Origin: Theobroma cacao
Taxonomy: Eukaryota; Streptophyta; Magnoliopsida; Malvales; Malvaceae
DNA: 64,000 bases
Assembly (NCBI RefSeq): GCF_000208745.1
Contig: NC_030851.1
Coordinates: 31,763,490 to 31,827,489, forward strand
Reading direction: 5' to 3'
This document shows positions 22,053 to 32,969 of this stretch, one piece after another (positions within the stretch are counted from its first letter, which is position 1; every line of letters begins with the position of its first letter). The notes under the pieces are model-generated. The model was not told the origin of the DNA. It saw only the letters and a list, made by a program, of their open reading frames with translations, and searched no databases. Position numbers and translations under genes: made by a program.

Positions 22053-22339
22053 CTTGTATGGTATTTTTGCAGGCGACTTAACTCTTGATAAATAATTTTA
22101 TCTCGTGATCAACAACTCGTCGAAACGGTGGGACCCTTGGTAGTTGTTTTGGTATCATATCTTGAAATTCTTCCAAAATCAGTTTCTCTTCTTCGGGTAT
22201 TGCGTTTTTGTTATCTTCACCTTTGTAGATGGGCATGGTTATGTTGGAGGGCTTACCTTTCTTAATCCCCTTCTTAAACTGTATAGTTGATATCATCTTC
22301 TTCTTGCTCTTAGGTATGATTATAACTGGTACCACACAT

Positions 22340-22870
22340 GGTCATTCTCCAAAAAACATTAAACAACTTGCAACAGGGAAAGGGATGGCTTGAGCTTTCA
22401 TCATAAAATCCAAGCCTAAAACGGAATCAAAATCATCAATAGTGGCTACTGTCAAGTTTACCTTCCCTCAATCTTAATCTTTACGTTTTTAGCATTTCCC
22501 ATTATAGCTGAAGCTGGCAAGTTAATAGCTTTCATCTATCCAAAATCCTTTTCAACTTTAAGACCATACTTCATTGCCTATCCCGAGGTGATGAAAGTGC
22601 CTAAGGCCTCCATGTCAAGCATAGCTTTAGTACTTTTCTCATTCAACAACACCTCTACATACATTAAACTTTGTTGGGGCTCCTTCTCCATCTTTTATAG
22701 TTGTGCTTGCAAAGCGTTGAGGAAACGAATAGAACCCATTCGTGCTGGCTCTTCCTCGGCTTCTTCGATTGTGGTGTGGGGTGAAGGTGTCTCAACATTG
22801 GCAATACATATCTCATTGAGAGCTGCTCGATGAGGATAGTCAGTTACTCGATGAAGTTCCTTGCATAGAA
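22340..22870 (-). pseudogene. Zinc knuckle and protease remnant of the nested chromovirus
   Basis: The minus strand reads CFLCKELHRVTDYPHRAALN, a CCHC-type knuckle with the last Cys changed to Tyr. It is followed by PSPHTTIEEAEEEPARMGSI. The protease block has KAMLDMEALGTF where active members have KAMVDTGATHNF, so the D-T-G triad is gone. Confidence 0.7.
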
Positions 22871-23826
22871 AACAAGATATCGGTGGCCGTGGCTTAAAGT
22901 TTCATGGCTTGTTTATTCTCGGTTGGGGTGAATCTCTAGCAGGTGGTCTTCTATCACCTCCCCCACTTGAGGTCTGGTTAATCTCAAAAATTTTACCCCA
23001 TTGTTTGTGGTATAGCTATTGGTCTTGGATGGAGGGTCTTTTCTTTTATTGGAGTTTTCACTATAATCAATAAGGCGCTCAGCAGCCATCATTGCTAAAG
23101 TCACATCCTGTACCTTCTATCACTGTAACTCTATCATCGTCTGTGGTTTTTGACCCTTAAGGAAATAAAACAATCTATCTTTTTTAGTCATATCCCTTAT
23201 ATCTAGCATTAAAGTAGAGAAGTTTCTCACGAACTCTCGCACTGATTCTGTTTGTGACAACTCCTGCAACTTCCGTCTCGCCATATACTCAACATTCTCA
23301 AGGAAAAATTGGTTCTTCAATTCCTACTTTAGATCTGCCCAAGTGTTGATATGGCACCCACCATCGATAATTTGAAATGCCACCACAGCTTTGTGTGCCC
23401 AACAAGATACATTGAAGTGATCGCCACTTTGTCCTCCTTGGACTCCATGCATACAGCTTAAAAATATTGTTTCATATGAAAAAAGAAGTTCTTTAACTCC
23501 TTAGCATCTTAGACTCTTTCGTATCGATTGGGTTTCAACACTTTGACCTTTTTTCCTCGATCTATTGAACTCCCACTAGCATTACCTACAGCAATAACCA
23601 AAAGATTTACTTGAGCTTTCAGTTCTTCAATCTCGCCTTGGAGAGTGCTCAATGCATCCATGGTCTCATCACTCAGGGTACTAATCATTTCGGATAGTTC
23701 CCGCTAGACTATCTCAATTTCATTTATTCGTTCTCGCGGAACCATTTAAGCTTTTACTGCAACCACCGCAACCTCTAGCTCACTAATCATTTGATGGTCC
23801 TCTGGTGCACTTCGCGTGGTCACCAT
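22871..23826 (-). pseudogene. Gag remnant of the nested chromovirus
   Basis: Starts at the ATG at 23824-23826, about 33 bases after the PBS, with MVTTRSAPEDHQMISELE. A coiled-coil-like stretch follows (STLQGEIEELKAQVNLLVI). The gag core at 23120-23320 reads ARRKLQELSQTESVREFVRN, then LMLDIRDMTKKDRLFYFLKG. Stops interrupt it near 23755 and 23705. It would form the virus-like capsid if intact. Confidence 0.8.
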
Positions 23827-23858
23827 TTTTACACTTTAGATCAACACGTCTTGCCTAT

Positions 23859-23870
23859 GCTCTGATACCA
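23859..23870 (-). other. Primer binding site, initiator tRNA-Met type
   Basis: Minus strand TGGTATCAGAGC, two bases from the end of the 5' LTR. This is the common iMet primer site of plant chromoviruses and matches perfectly over 12 bases. Confidence 0.9.
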
Positions 23871-23872
23871 AC

Positions 23873-24449
23873 TGTCACGAACTACACTCATTCACCTAAG
23901 TATGCAATAGTCCGTGCGGTACTTGAGTGGAAGCTTCCACGCAAGTCAGTCAACACTCGGTTATATTTGATCCAATATTAATAATAACAAAAAATCAGAC
24001 TAAGAGAACTTGCATCAAAATCAAAAGGCATACTAAATGCCATATATGTAACCACTAAGCCATAAAAGGGAAAAATATTTTATTAATATGAAATTAATTA
24101 CAAAGAAACTAAGACACCCCATTGTTGGGCCATAGAGGCAACCCTAAATGATTCGCTATAAACATACCTTTACTAGTGAGGTAGTCCGACAATCCACCAA
24201 CTACTAACCTTTATAAAGAGTTTACGAGATTTTACAAGTATTTTACTAGTAGCCATTACAATGCTTGAAATGAGGATATTCCTTTCCTAAAGGGTCTTTC
24301 CCCCTTAAGACTTAATAAGTATTTTTAAAGGTGTCACCACGAGCCATTACATTGTTTGAAAGAGGGACATTTCCCTTACAGGTACAAAAGACTTAATCTC
24401 ATAGACAATTCTACCCTATCATGGTTTGATGCAAGGTTGGTTCATGATA
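23873..24449 (-). repeat. Full 5' LTR of the nested chromovirus
   Basis: 577 bp. On the plus strand it starts TGTCACGAACTAC and ends GTTCATGATA; the intact end would be CATGACA, as at 19311-19317. The inverted ends are therefore TGTCAYGA/TCRTGACA. Confidence 0.85.
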
Positions 24450-24541
24450 TCGAGCATGATAGGCGAGCATGACACCCACATTTATTCAATGAAGGTTAGT
24501 GCCTTAGTTAAATTCAAGGACGAATTTTCCTTAAGGGGAAA
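24450..24541 (+). pseudogene. Last codons and PPT of the Tekay-type element
   Basis: After the second insertion the frame reads GEHD and HPHLFNE, then AAATTCAAGGACGAATTTTC and TTAAGGGGAAA. The AATTCxAGGACGAATTT block and purine run are the usual 3' end of Tekay-type internal regions, directly followed by the LTR. Confidence 0.75.
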
Positions 24542-27421
24542 TGTGAAACACCACCCTAATGTGGGATTTGCTAAGTTAGAAATCCTTATATTTGCAAGTT
24601 AAATTGTGTTTCAAAATCTTGAAATTTAGCTTTGTGAATGGAAAGTTTTATGGTGTAATGTTTTGAGATGATTCTTGTGTTTAGAATGTTTAAAAGTAAG
24701 TTTTGATCTTAGAAAAATTCATGTTTTGATGCATTAAGATGATTTACAAAGTTTGGTGTTACAAGGAGTTTAATTGGATATGTTTCTAAGGTTTATTTTG
24801 TTTTTTAGACCCAATCTATCGATAAATGTTCTTCATCTATCGATAAATACAATCTAGAAAAGGTTTATCAAAGCTGCCTTAAAGAACATCTATGGATAGA
24901 TTGATAGATGAGCAGATCTATCCATAGATGGCCAAATTTATCGATAAATGGCAATTAAAAAGCTTCAAGAAAAGGTTCTAAAGCTCATCTATCAATAGAT
25001 AGCCTTGATCTATCGATAGATGATATAGCTTTCACAAAAATAAAACGGATAAAAGTGTATTTTCACTTCCCAAATTATAAATATGATACAATACCTGAGA
25101 GTTTCTCAATCCTAACCGTTTTTGCCTAGGTAAACCCTTTCCTAAACCCCTTTCAACTTGTTTTTAGTCAAAAATCTTCAATGATTTTGAACTTAATTTT
25201 GATATTTAATCATAAAAATGTCATTTTTATGCTGTAAAACCTTTAAAGCTCACATTTTAATGTTGGAAATTTATGATTTTTGCCTAAAAATTTCTATTGA
25301 GGATTACAGCTAAGGTTTTTGTGATTTCCTTCAACATTTAAGCTTATCTAAAGTAAGTTTAGAGGATTTATGTATTTATAGCTTAGTCTAGAGAGAGAAA
25401 GTGATTATAGTCAAAAGCAAATAAATTTCGAAAGTTGCTAGGTAAACTATTTTGAGTTTATTAGTTTATAAATTGATTGCTATGAACATCGAGTGATAGG
25501 ATCACATGAAAACACATTGGATTACACAGTATCATAGTTGTAATCGAGCTTCCTATAATGTAAGTGGATATACCACTTTCAAAACTATTTTGATATGTAA
25601 AGTTGAAACATGATTTAAGGATTATTGGTGAATAAGATTTTCTTCAAATATTTATGAATTAAAAATTTATTTGTGGATAAGAAAATATTTTAAAATCTGT
25701 TTTCAACCTACTATGTATTTAATATGATATTATGTACTAGTTTCCAACAAGAGGGGACAAGTACCTTAAGTTTTAGTCCACTCAATTACTCCAGTCTTTG
25801 GACTAGTGTGGGCACAATTTATGATTTATGATTAATGCATGAATGTATGAGGTGTATGCTAGATATGTTGAGGCATGAAATGTGTGATGGCTTGTATAAT
25901 GAATTTCATCAAAGATATTATGTTTATGTATATGATGTGTTTTCCATATACTACATGAGATATTTGAGGAAGCATGATGAATGTTATGAGATTATCCAAA
26001 TAATGCATGTTTTACATATGATATGATGAAACAGTGGGCATGAGGAAAAGCCATGAAATGTGTATATGATGTAAAATTCCATATACCTTATGAAATGAGT
26101 AAGCATGTATGTGATGGACATTCCACATACTAAATGCTACAAGTATAACAGTTTAACAAGTGCGATTGATTTCACTCACACAAGGTGTAGTGACGACTTC
26201 ACTCCTATGATGCATCATAAACACCCAAGGTGCAATGGGGTTATACATTGTCAGCCCAAGGTTAATGGGGAGTGTACCATCACTGTGTGAGTTTAATATT
26301 AATGGAATAATTATGATTGCTATCTGTATGATACGTTGCATGTTAAGTCCATCTTGGATAATGTTATTGAGTTATACTTTCTGTTGGTATGAGAATGTGT
26401 TTAGAGAAATGAAATGAGCTATAGAGATAGTCCCAAAAGGTAAAGGGACCTAAGGACGGAAAGGATACACAAATTTGCCTAGAAAACAAAGTTTCAAAGG
26501 CTATCTATTGATACATGTAGAGCATCTATCGATAGATAGAAGACAATATGCAACAAGAAGCATTCTGTTTCAATCTATCAATAGATGAGTCCCAGAATTG
26601 AATGTATTGACTTGTTTGAAAGTTTTCAAAGGTAAAAAGGTGTTCCAGTGGTTTTTGACTCTTGTTTATATCATATATGATATTTCAAACATGTTTAAAC
26701 ACCATGTTTCATGGGATTGAAGTTTAAATTGATTATAATTGGCATGAGGTTATAAGTGCATGTTTACGAAACACTTTTATCCCTTAGCTTGTCCCTTTCC
26801 CATATCCATTCATAGAGCCTTTGTGACTCATGTTATTTTCCTCATTTATTTTGTTACAGATCAGTGATAGCATTTTGATAATAGCTAGTGTCGCGGATAC
26901 CAGTGTCCAGTCTTTATTCTTTGGTAGGTGTCTAGTAGCCATTTAATGCCTAAAGGGCTAGTCACGTTCCGCTGACGAATCAATCATATGTTTATATTTA
27001 TGGATTTGATTATGTTTATGGATTACAAACATGTTATGTTAATGTAGCCTATGATTGGCATTTTACAAGGATAACGTATGTATGATATTATGATGATGGC
27101 TCTAGAGCCTATACGAACACTCAAGGGTGTTGTTAATGATAATGATATTGTGCATTGTAATAGTTGTACTTGTAAATATATATATATATATATCAAATGC
27201 TTGAGCTTATACAATTAAGTTGGGAACTTTCTTAATTGCATAATGAGTATTATGAATGCATGCATGATGATTTTGTGTGTAAATGGATGTTATAAGACAC
27301 TTCCGCATATAATGATGAATGTTTAATGATGTTATGGTAAGAGGCTTGCTTGAACCTAGTGGGCTATGCTCGTCTAGGTCCATTCACCGATCATGATCTG
27401 TCCAAGAAATGGGATGTGATA
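24542..27421 (+). repeat. 3' LTR of the Tekay-type element, 2.9 kb
   Basis: Begins TGTGAAACACCACCC after the purine tract and ends near GGGATGTGATA, a decayed form of the family end TGTGACA. The last 80 bases (AGGCTTGCTTGAACCTAGTG, then GGGCTATGCTCGTC) match the 3' ends of the LTRs at 34735, 42150, 51886, 54019 and 60019. It holds two clusters of ATCTATCGATAGAT-type palindromes and a TA microsatellite at 27176-27192. Confidence 0.8.
24815..26590. repeat. Two clusters of ATCTATCGATAGAT-type palindromes in the Tekay-type LTR
   Basis: About nine perfect or near-perfect palindromes or half-palindromes with TATCGATA, TATCAATA or TATCCATA cores lie at 24815-25025. About four more lie at 26500-26590. 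Between them is AT-rich LTR sequence with a perfect ATGATGCATCAT near 26210. Confidence 0.7.
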
Positions 27422-28724
27422 GCAAAGGATGATAATTCCTTAGCTTTTCTCAAAGGCTAATATTGGATTAGAACCTCTTCAACTTTTCTTGTCGATCTTG
27501 GATTAGAAGAATTAACCATTGATGTTACAAGAACAAAGAAAGACTAATCAAGAATTAAAATCAAATTTGTGAGATTAATTTTGCAACAAAGAAAACTATA
27601 TTTAAAGTTCAATTTGAGAAAAACTTCATAAGGAAATCTGGAAAATATCACGCCAGAAACCCTAGATGCTTTGTTGCCATGTAAGAATTGAAGGAGAATA
27701 ATGTCTAGAAAGAGAAAACCATTGTGGAATTATGTTGAGTTCATTCGTTGATCAATCAATTACAAAGGTGTTTATATACAATCTGTTACAATCTTGAAAA
27801 GGGTAAAATAACCAACTTCTAGTTAGTTACACAATTAGCACTTCTTACTAGAAAAATTACTATTAGTTCAAGATAAATTTGTACAGTAAAAATTTGTATT
27901 ATTAATAGAAAAACTACTATAGGTTCAAGATAAATTTGTACAATAAAAATTTGTTTAACTTAAAACTAAACTGAGCTTCACATGTGCTGATCACGTGTTA
28001 TCATTTTAAATGGACATGTGCAAGCCATGTGATTTTAATCTTCTTAAAATCAATTCAATCTTTAAATTCTTCAATTCCTTTTGCAAACAAGCTTCAATCC
28101 TTCGCTGATCAGCTGTTGATTCTTCAACATTCTCCACTATCAAGTCTAGGCTTTAGTTTGCTACCATGTTAGCCATTGTTCTACTTTTATTTAAGATATG
28201 ACTGACATGGCTTGACAAACTAAACCTTAACCCTTTACAAAATAAAGATTTGGGGTCTGTGGATCTTGGGTCTATATATCAATTGGTCAGCCATTGCTTT
28301 ACTTTTATTTATGACACGAAAATCTTAATTTACTGCCATGGTTAAGTTTGTTAAAGCAAGAGCTTCTTTTGTTACGGTTTTATCTATATTGTGTATATCT
28401 CAGGAAGGGCCTCTTTTGTTATGGTTTTATCTATATTGTGTATATCTGGATGACTTTCTTTTATAAAGGGTGAATATTTTACAAAGGCTTGATTTTTGTT
28501 AGAGCCAAGCTTACAAGCCTCTTAAAAGGATTGGGTGATGCACATTTTGTTTTTTGGGTATCCTAATGGTTATTATCGAACCACAAAGGTTTTTTTGTTA
28601 ACTTAGAGGTTTTTTTATTGGATGTATTTAAATTACTCTAATGAAACAAGAATATTTTCTAGTGAAATTAGAATATTTATTAACCTTTCAAAAAAGTAAT
28701 ATAACTAGGTTGTACATATTTTGT
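27422..28724. other. Unassigned repeat-like stretch with two small tandem duplications
   Basis: No coding sequence was found. A 57-bp unit is duplicated at 27851-27964 (GAAAAAYTACTATWRGTTCA and so on). A 47-bp unit is duplicated at 28366-28459 (CTTTTGTTAYGGTTTTATC). 27500-28150 has the look of a Copia LTR but has no supporting PBS, PPT or partner. Confidence 0.4.
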
Positions 28725-29066
28725 AAGCCATGATTCCAGCTAAACCTTGACAACTTCCTTTTTCTCCTTCATGGTCTCCATTCCCGTCTTTAAACCTCCT
28801 CTACCAACAAATCCCCATCTTCCTTTTTCATCGCTAACGATAGCCTTCTATTTGCAACAGTTTCAATAATAGGGTTAGCTAGGTTGTTCCAGCAAGGTAT
28901 TTCTTGTTGGTCGAAAGCAAAGTTTCAGCTGCTTTAAATGGAAGGTTATCGTTGGCGATGAAAAAGTGAATGAGGGGATTTGCTGGCAGAGGAGGTTTAA
29001 AGATGGGAATGGAGACTATGAAAGAGAGAAAAGAGGTTGTAAAGGTTTGACTGGAATCATGGCTTG
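28725..29066. repeat. Long imperfect inverted repeat (hairpin)
   Basis: The left arm 28725-28860 is the reverse complement of the right arm 28926-29066 with scattered mismatches; I estimate 80-90 percent identity. The loop is about 65 bases. Marks include GGAATCATGGCTT at 29053 facing AAGCCATGATTCC at 28725, and ATCGTTGGCGATGAAAAAG facing CTTTTTCATCGCTAACGAT. A transcript across it would fold into a long stem. The 141-codon minus-strand open frame here spans arm and loop and is not a convincing gene. The DNA is purine-rich at 29100-29175. Confidence 0.8.
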
Positions 29067-29389
29067 TGGGGATTGTCAACGGAAGAGGTTTAGTTGGTTC
29101 GGCACATGAAGGGGGGGAGCAAGGGACAGTCAGGACAAGGGAGGGGAAGGGAAGGTCAAGACGGGGAGGGAGAAAAGGAATATTTTTTGCAACTAAAAAA
29201 ATTGTCTTATGCCCAATTAACAAGCTCAACAACCCGTAAAACTTTTTCCATTTCGATTTAATTTTCAATCTTCCAAACAATTTTAAGTTCTGAAAATATT
29301 TCACGACAAAAATTTTACATCAAAACAAACAAACCTTTTATTATTAAAAAATAACCTCTTAAATGTAAAAGTACATTTTTTGGTATAAA

Positions 29390-30050
29390 CGTAATTTAAA
29401 CAAAAACTAATAAAAATACCTAATTTAATCCTTATATAATAAATTTTTATTCAATTTAATCTCTAAATTTTATAAATTTATTTAATTTAATTTCGATACT
29501 TTATATTTTTATTCAATTTAATCCTTATAACATGACATTAAAAAATTGACGTAAAAAAAAATTTCTAAAAATAATTTCCAAAAATTTTTTCAAACATGAC
29601 ACCTCTTTATTGCCACATTAGCATATCAACACCTCAGCATCACCTTGTGAACAGTCACACATCTTCATTGCCACATTAGCATATCAACGCCTCAACATCA
29701 CCTTGTGAACAATCACATTAATGTCACGTCAACATTATTAATGATCAATTTGGACGACATTTAGGGAAAAGATTTAATTACATGAAATCTTAAAATACAA
29801 AGACTAAATTGATTAATTTTAAGATAAGACTAAATTAACAAAAACCCCATAATAGAAAGACCTATAGAGTATTTTGACCAATAAAAATTATAATCCATTC
29901 ACAAAGTAATACCATCAAATTTCAAATATGACCGAATCATAGTAAATATCCAAATTGCACAGCTATTCAATATATCTATCTCTTCCCAAAATTATTATTA
30001 TCTTATGACATGCAACTAATATTAGGCTAAAACCCTTTTAGAGAACAAGG
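29390..30050. repeat. AT-rich repeat block with a 58-bp duplication
   Basis: ATTCAATTTAATCCTT-like lines recur three times at 29440-29530, a style common in plant non-autonomous transposons. A 58-bp unit starting ATTGCCACATTAGCATATCA is duplicated at 29609-29666 and 29667-29724. No coding sequence. The left part of the NFD6-like 3' UTR probably begins near 30000. Confidence 0.5.
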
Positions 30051-30188
30051 TGGCAAGAGATGACATTTGACTAGTCCTTTTCAAAGCCAAATATTATGTT
30101 CAATCTCAATCCGAAACATGTCGAGAAAGCAAAATCTCCCGCAGATGAAGGTCCGAGCAGCATCAAAAACAGAAGCCCATTGGCAATG

Positions 30189-32608
30189 CTATAGAGGTGT
30201 TGCAAATCCTGCCAACACAAACGTATCAATAACTTAAAACATGAAGACCCACCGCAGTAATGCCTAGGAGGCCCGCTGCAGTCATGCACTCATGCTAAGG
30301 CATGCATAAGCTACAGTGTGATCGCTAATCAGATATTGAAAAATGTTTACTCAAGAGTTTTAACTTAATAACATTATATTCCACTTTAAATGCTCAAAAC
30401 TAAAATTGATAAAGTTGTAGCTTGCATATAAAAGCATGTAAAATCACAATAAAAATGGAACACATGGTTTGTCTAAGTTGAATAAGAGCTGTAAAGTGTA
30501 ACATGTATGCAAAAAGCTACTCCTGCAAAATTGTTTTACGTGGTGCTGAAAATTTCAAATAAAATTTGAAAATTAAAGAGCTAATGGAATCTTTAGGCAG
30601 CAAAAATTGATATTAGTTCAAAAACAACCTTTATTTGCAACTTGCAACAAGGGGTGTTAAGCCCTTCAATTGGATTTTGGAGGTGAGAAACGGCAAGTTG
30701 TTTTTTAAATCTTTACAAATCCAAACTTTTTCCTAAAACATTTTTAATCATCAAAATCAACTTTGTGTGAAAACGAGCATTATTTAAGTTTGCTGAGAAA
30801 AAAATTTGCAGCGAATTTATCTTCTCTTAGCTCTAGTTTCCCACTGCCCAATTTTGAGTCTTGTATCATTTTTTCAAAGAACCAACTTTCTCTAGGAATT
30901 ACAAGGTGTGTTGTGAAACCTCATCCTAAAACTGGAATGCAAGGTAAGAAACCACAGAAATTATCCAATAAAAGATGCTCAAATATGGATCTGGAAGAGC
31001 TATAATGATGTAACACAACACACTTGGAAAAAAATTATGTAACACCATGATTTCAATAAACTCCCAATATCAGATGCTCCCTAAGGAGAAGCAAGAAATC
31101 TAACAGAAAATAAAAAATAACATCAAAACATATCAGGGCAGTTTCATAACTACTATGATGGTACCCATTTATTAGAAGGATAGTGATCACCAATACTTGG
31201 ATATAGCAAAGGAGGCTTGCTAACTCCTAGCACAAAATAGTTGCAGATCAATTTTACTCATCATAACAATAACAATCAAAGGTAGGGCTTAATTGCTTAA
31301 ATGTGAACCATAAATTGGTTTTGAGGTAGCGGTTTCAGCCTCAACAGTATTAAAACTATCTGAAGATCATGGATCCCAAGTCAAATAGATTCTGAAATAC
31401 ACAGAATCACAAAGAAAAACTGATAAGAAGCATAGTAGTTAGCAGTCAATCTAACTCGGTAAATTCAGCACAGCCGATGTACATTTAAAGGATATATTAC
31501 AAAATAAGGCCATAAGGTTCATGGATATTTCTTCTATCTTATCAACCATGCTCTTTTACCTTCCTAACTTTCCAGCTCAAATAATTTACAAGTCAAAAAG
31601 AAATATATTGAGCTTTATAGAAAGCAACCATAACTCAATCATAAACAATTTCAATTAGAGAACAGGATTGCTTTAAGCACAGAGCCCTCAGGCCACAATT
31701 AACCGTTCCCCAAATCAGCCACAGTTTCACAAATAAAATATATGTAGCATACATTGGCCTATAATCCAAGTCTTCTCCCCAAAGAATGGATAACAAGAAG
31801 GGGGTACATACAATAATACTTTTAATAATGATCAACCCAAATGGCTTCTCCCGGCAATGTACCACAACTATGCAGCAGCTTCAAAAGCCAAAATATACCT
31901 ACGCAAAGAAATTATTCTACCATTCTATAGTTACCCATCAAAGGATGAATTACAGTCTCAAAACAGAAGAAGAGAACATACATTCGTTATTTTTTCCCTC
32001 AATCAAAATGCAAAAGCACAAATATTAAGCTGCAGCAATAAAATAGACAGTTTCAAGAATAATACGCTGCTATAAAGCAACTCACAAGCCACAAGCCAGT
32101 ATAATATAAAAGGGAGAGATATAAGAACAGGACAGTCATTATAATTACCTTCTGAAAGACACCCCCAGCTTTGATTATGCAAAGACAGCAATGAAGTAAA
32201 CAAGGCAGAGGCAGTAGCACTATGCAATGGCATCAAAGTTACTGCACCACCCAATTCCACTGGGAGCCTGAAATAAGCCGCATCAAACAATTCTTACTCA
32301 GACTTAGAACAAATCGGCAATAATTTCCATACAGAATTTCTCGAATAATTAGTAGAACCAATACAAAAAGTATAAGTAAACTGCTAAAATATTCTATAAC
32401 AAAGAAATGAAGCTGTAACTTTTCGGATGGAAGCAAACCTGGAAGAAATGAGATTGCGGAGAGAGAATCGCGATGCAGAGGTTGGCTTAGGAGAGAAAAG
32501 GCCGGCCAGCTTATTATTAGCAGATCTTGAAGATGTTGAATGGGTCAAAATGGTCTTGGCTGAAGCACAAGAGAACTGTAGGGTTCTTCTTCCACAACTA
32601 GCCGCCAT
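30189..32608 (-). CDS. NFD6: NUCLEAR FUSION DEFECTIVE 6-like protein (spliced)
   Basis: Three coding exons on the minus strand: 32608-32439, 32267-32149 and 30208-30189 (stop TAG at 30189-30191). Introns of 171 and 1940 bases are GT-AG, with acceptors TTATTTCAG and TTTGTGTTGGCAG. The joined frame is 309 nt, 102 residues. Exon 1 encodes a Ser/Arg-rich, acid-poor N terminus (MAASCGRRTLQFSCASAKT), as expected for an organellar targeting peptide. Exon 2 encodes RLPVELGGAVTLMPLHSATA and SWGCLSE, the NFD6 family signature. Exon 3 adds the family ending GFATPL. NFD6 of Arabidopsis is a mitochondrial protein needed for polar nuclear fusion in the female gametophyte; its biochemical role is unclear. 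The ATG at 32606-32608 lies in a good context (ATCATGGCG); the seven codons upstream in frame lack an ATG. No neighbour gene is seen within 30 kb. Confidence 0.88.
31153..31226 (-). other. Possible alternative last exon of the NFD6-like gene
   Basis: Inside intron 2, an acceptor (CTATTTTGTGCTAG) is followed by 74 bases that continue the exon 2 frame for 24 codons. The codons start GVSKPPLLYPSIGDHYPS and end WVPS plus TAG at 31153-31155. Splicing exon 2 to it would give a 120-residue isoform. The composition looks more coding-like than the surrounding AT-rich intron. I have no transcript evidence. Confidence 0.4.
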
Positions 32609-32639
32609 GATTCCTTTTGTCTTTCCCAAGAACCCAGAA

Positions 32640-32740
32640 GCCTAAAACCTCAGGGTCAGGGTTTTTTCTTTATTAGTTTTAATTTTCTTTAAATGAAGAA
32701 AGAGGTGTTGGTTATGGGCTGGATCTTGGCCCAGAGTATG
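32640..32740 (-). promoter_or_regulatory. NFD6-like proximal promoter: site II elements and telo-box-like motif
   Basis: Within 130 bases upstream of the start codon lie TGGGCT (32715-32720, plus strand), TGGGCC (32728-32733, minus strand) and an AAAACCCTGACCCTGA stretch (minus strand, about 32650-32665). The last is close to the telo-box AAACCCTAA. TGGGCY site II elements with telo-boxes are known from promoters of nuclear genes for mitochondrial and translation proteins and are bound by TCP factors. That fits an NFD6-like gene. The transcription start is not mapped. Confidence 0.55.
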
Positions 32741-32969
32741 CAAAAGATATTAGCTTTCATCTTTCATTTTTACCTTATAAGTCTAACAATTAATCAGACT
32801 TTACTAATTTATTAGGTGATATGTTTATGAGGAATTTAACCTTTTTGAGAAACGAGAATATGTGTTCAGGGATGGATAAGAATATAGAGTTACACATAAG
32901 ATCAATTCTAGTAGTTTATCACCCAAGTAGCACCATAAATGAAAGTATTCCAAATTCAATTATGGATTA

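Larger units (their letters stand above)
18928..24449 (-). mobile_element. Chromovirus (Gypsy) with short LTRs, nested, one LTR truncated
   Basis: Minus-strand element of 5522 bp with a 577-bp 5' LTR (23873-24449), an iMet-type PBS, gag, protease, RT, integrase, a chromodomain and a partial 3' LTR (18928-19317). The gag (MKNQFFLENVEYMARRKLQE) and integrase end (MAQLCFNSQKSLTTSKTPFE) resemble Galadriel/Reina-side plant chromoviruses; the exact clade is not resolved. It interrupts the Tekay-type element just after VKV of the chromodomain region. No target duplication is visible, which fits the missing end of the 3' LTR. Confidence 0.85.
7855..27421 (+). mobile_element. Tekay-type chromovirus (Gypsy), 5' truncated, with two nested insertions
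   Basis: The pieces in order on the plus strand are gag zinc-knuckle remnant, protease, reverse transcriptase, RNase H, integrase, a partial chromodomain region and a long 3' LTR (24542-27421). That order and the chromodomain-side sequence (RPFEILESVGEVVYQL, then PSHMIQHESL) place it among the Tekay/Del-type chromoviruses. It is interrupted at 9963/17302 by an Athila-like element and at 18927/24450 by another chromovirus, both on the minus strand. No 5' LTR is present because the left end joins a broken Copia element at about 7850. No domain is intact; many stops read TAG where the family has Gln. Confidence 0.85.

Noticed and set aside
26105..26290. Hairpin array in the LTR at 24542-27421 equal to the other arrays
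   Set aside because: Short inverted repeats exist (ATGATGCATCAT; CAATG/CATTG), but no repeated core unit is clear, so it was not counted with the arrays.
28879..29304. 141-codon minus-strand open frame
   Set aside because: It spans the arm and loop of an inverted repeat and purine-rich DNA, has no recognisable domain and no splice context.
30453..30526. Alternative NFD6 exon with acceptor ACAATTTTGCAG
   Set aside because: In frame for about 16 codons, but it has no family match and a weaker composition than 31153-31226; the GFATPL exon explains the gene end.
30763..31005. 80-codon plus-strand open frame
   Set aside because: It lies in intron 2 of the NFD6-like gene on the opposite strand, with no domain.
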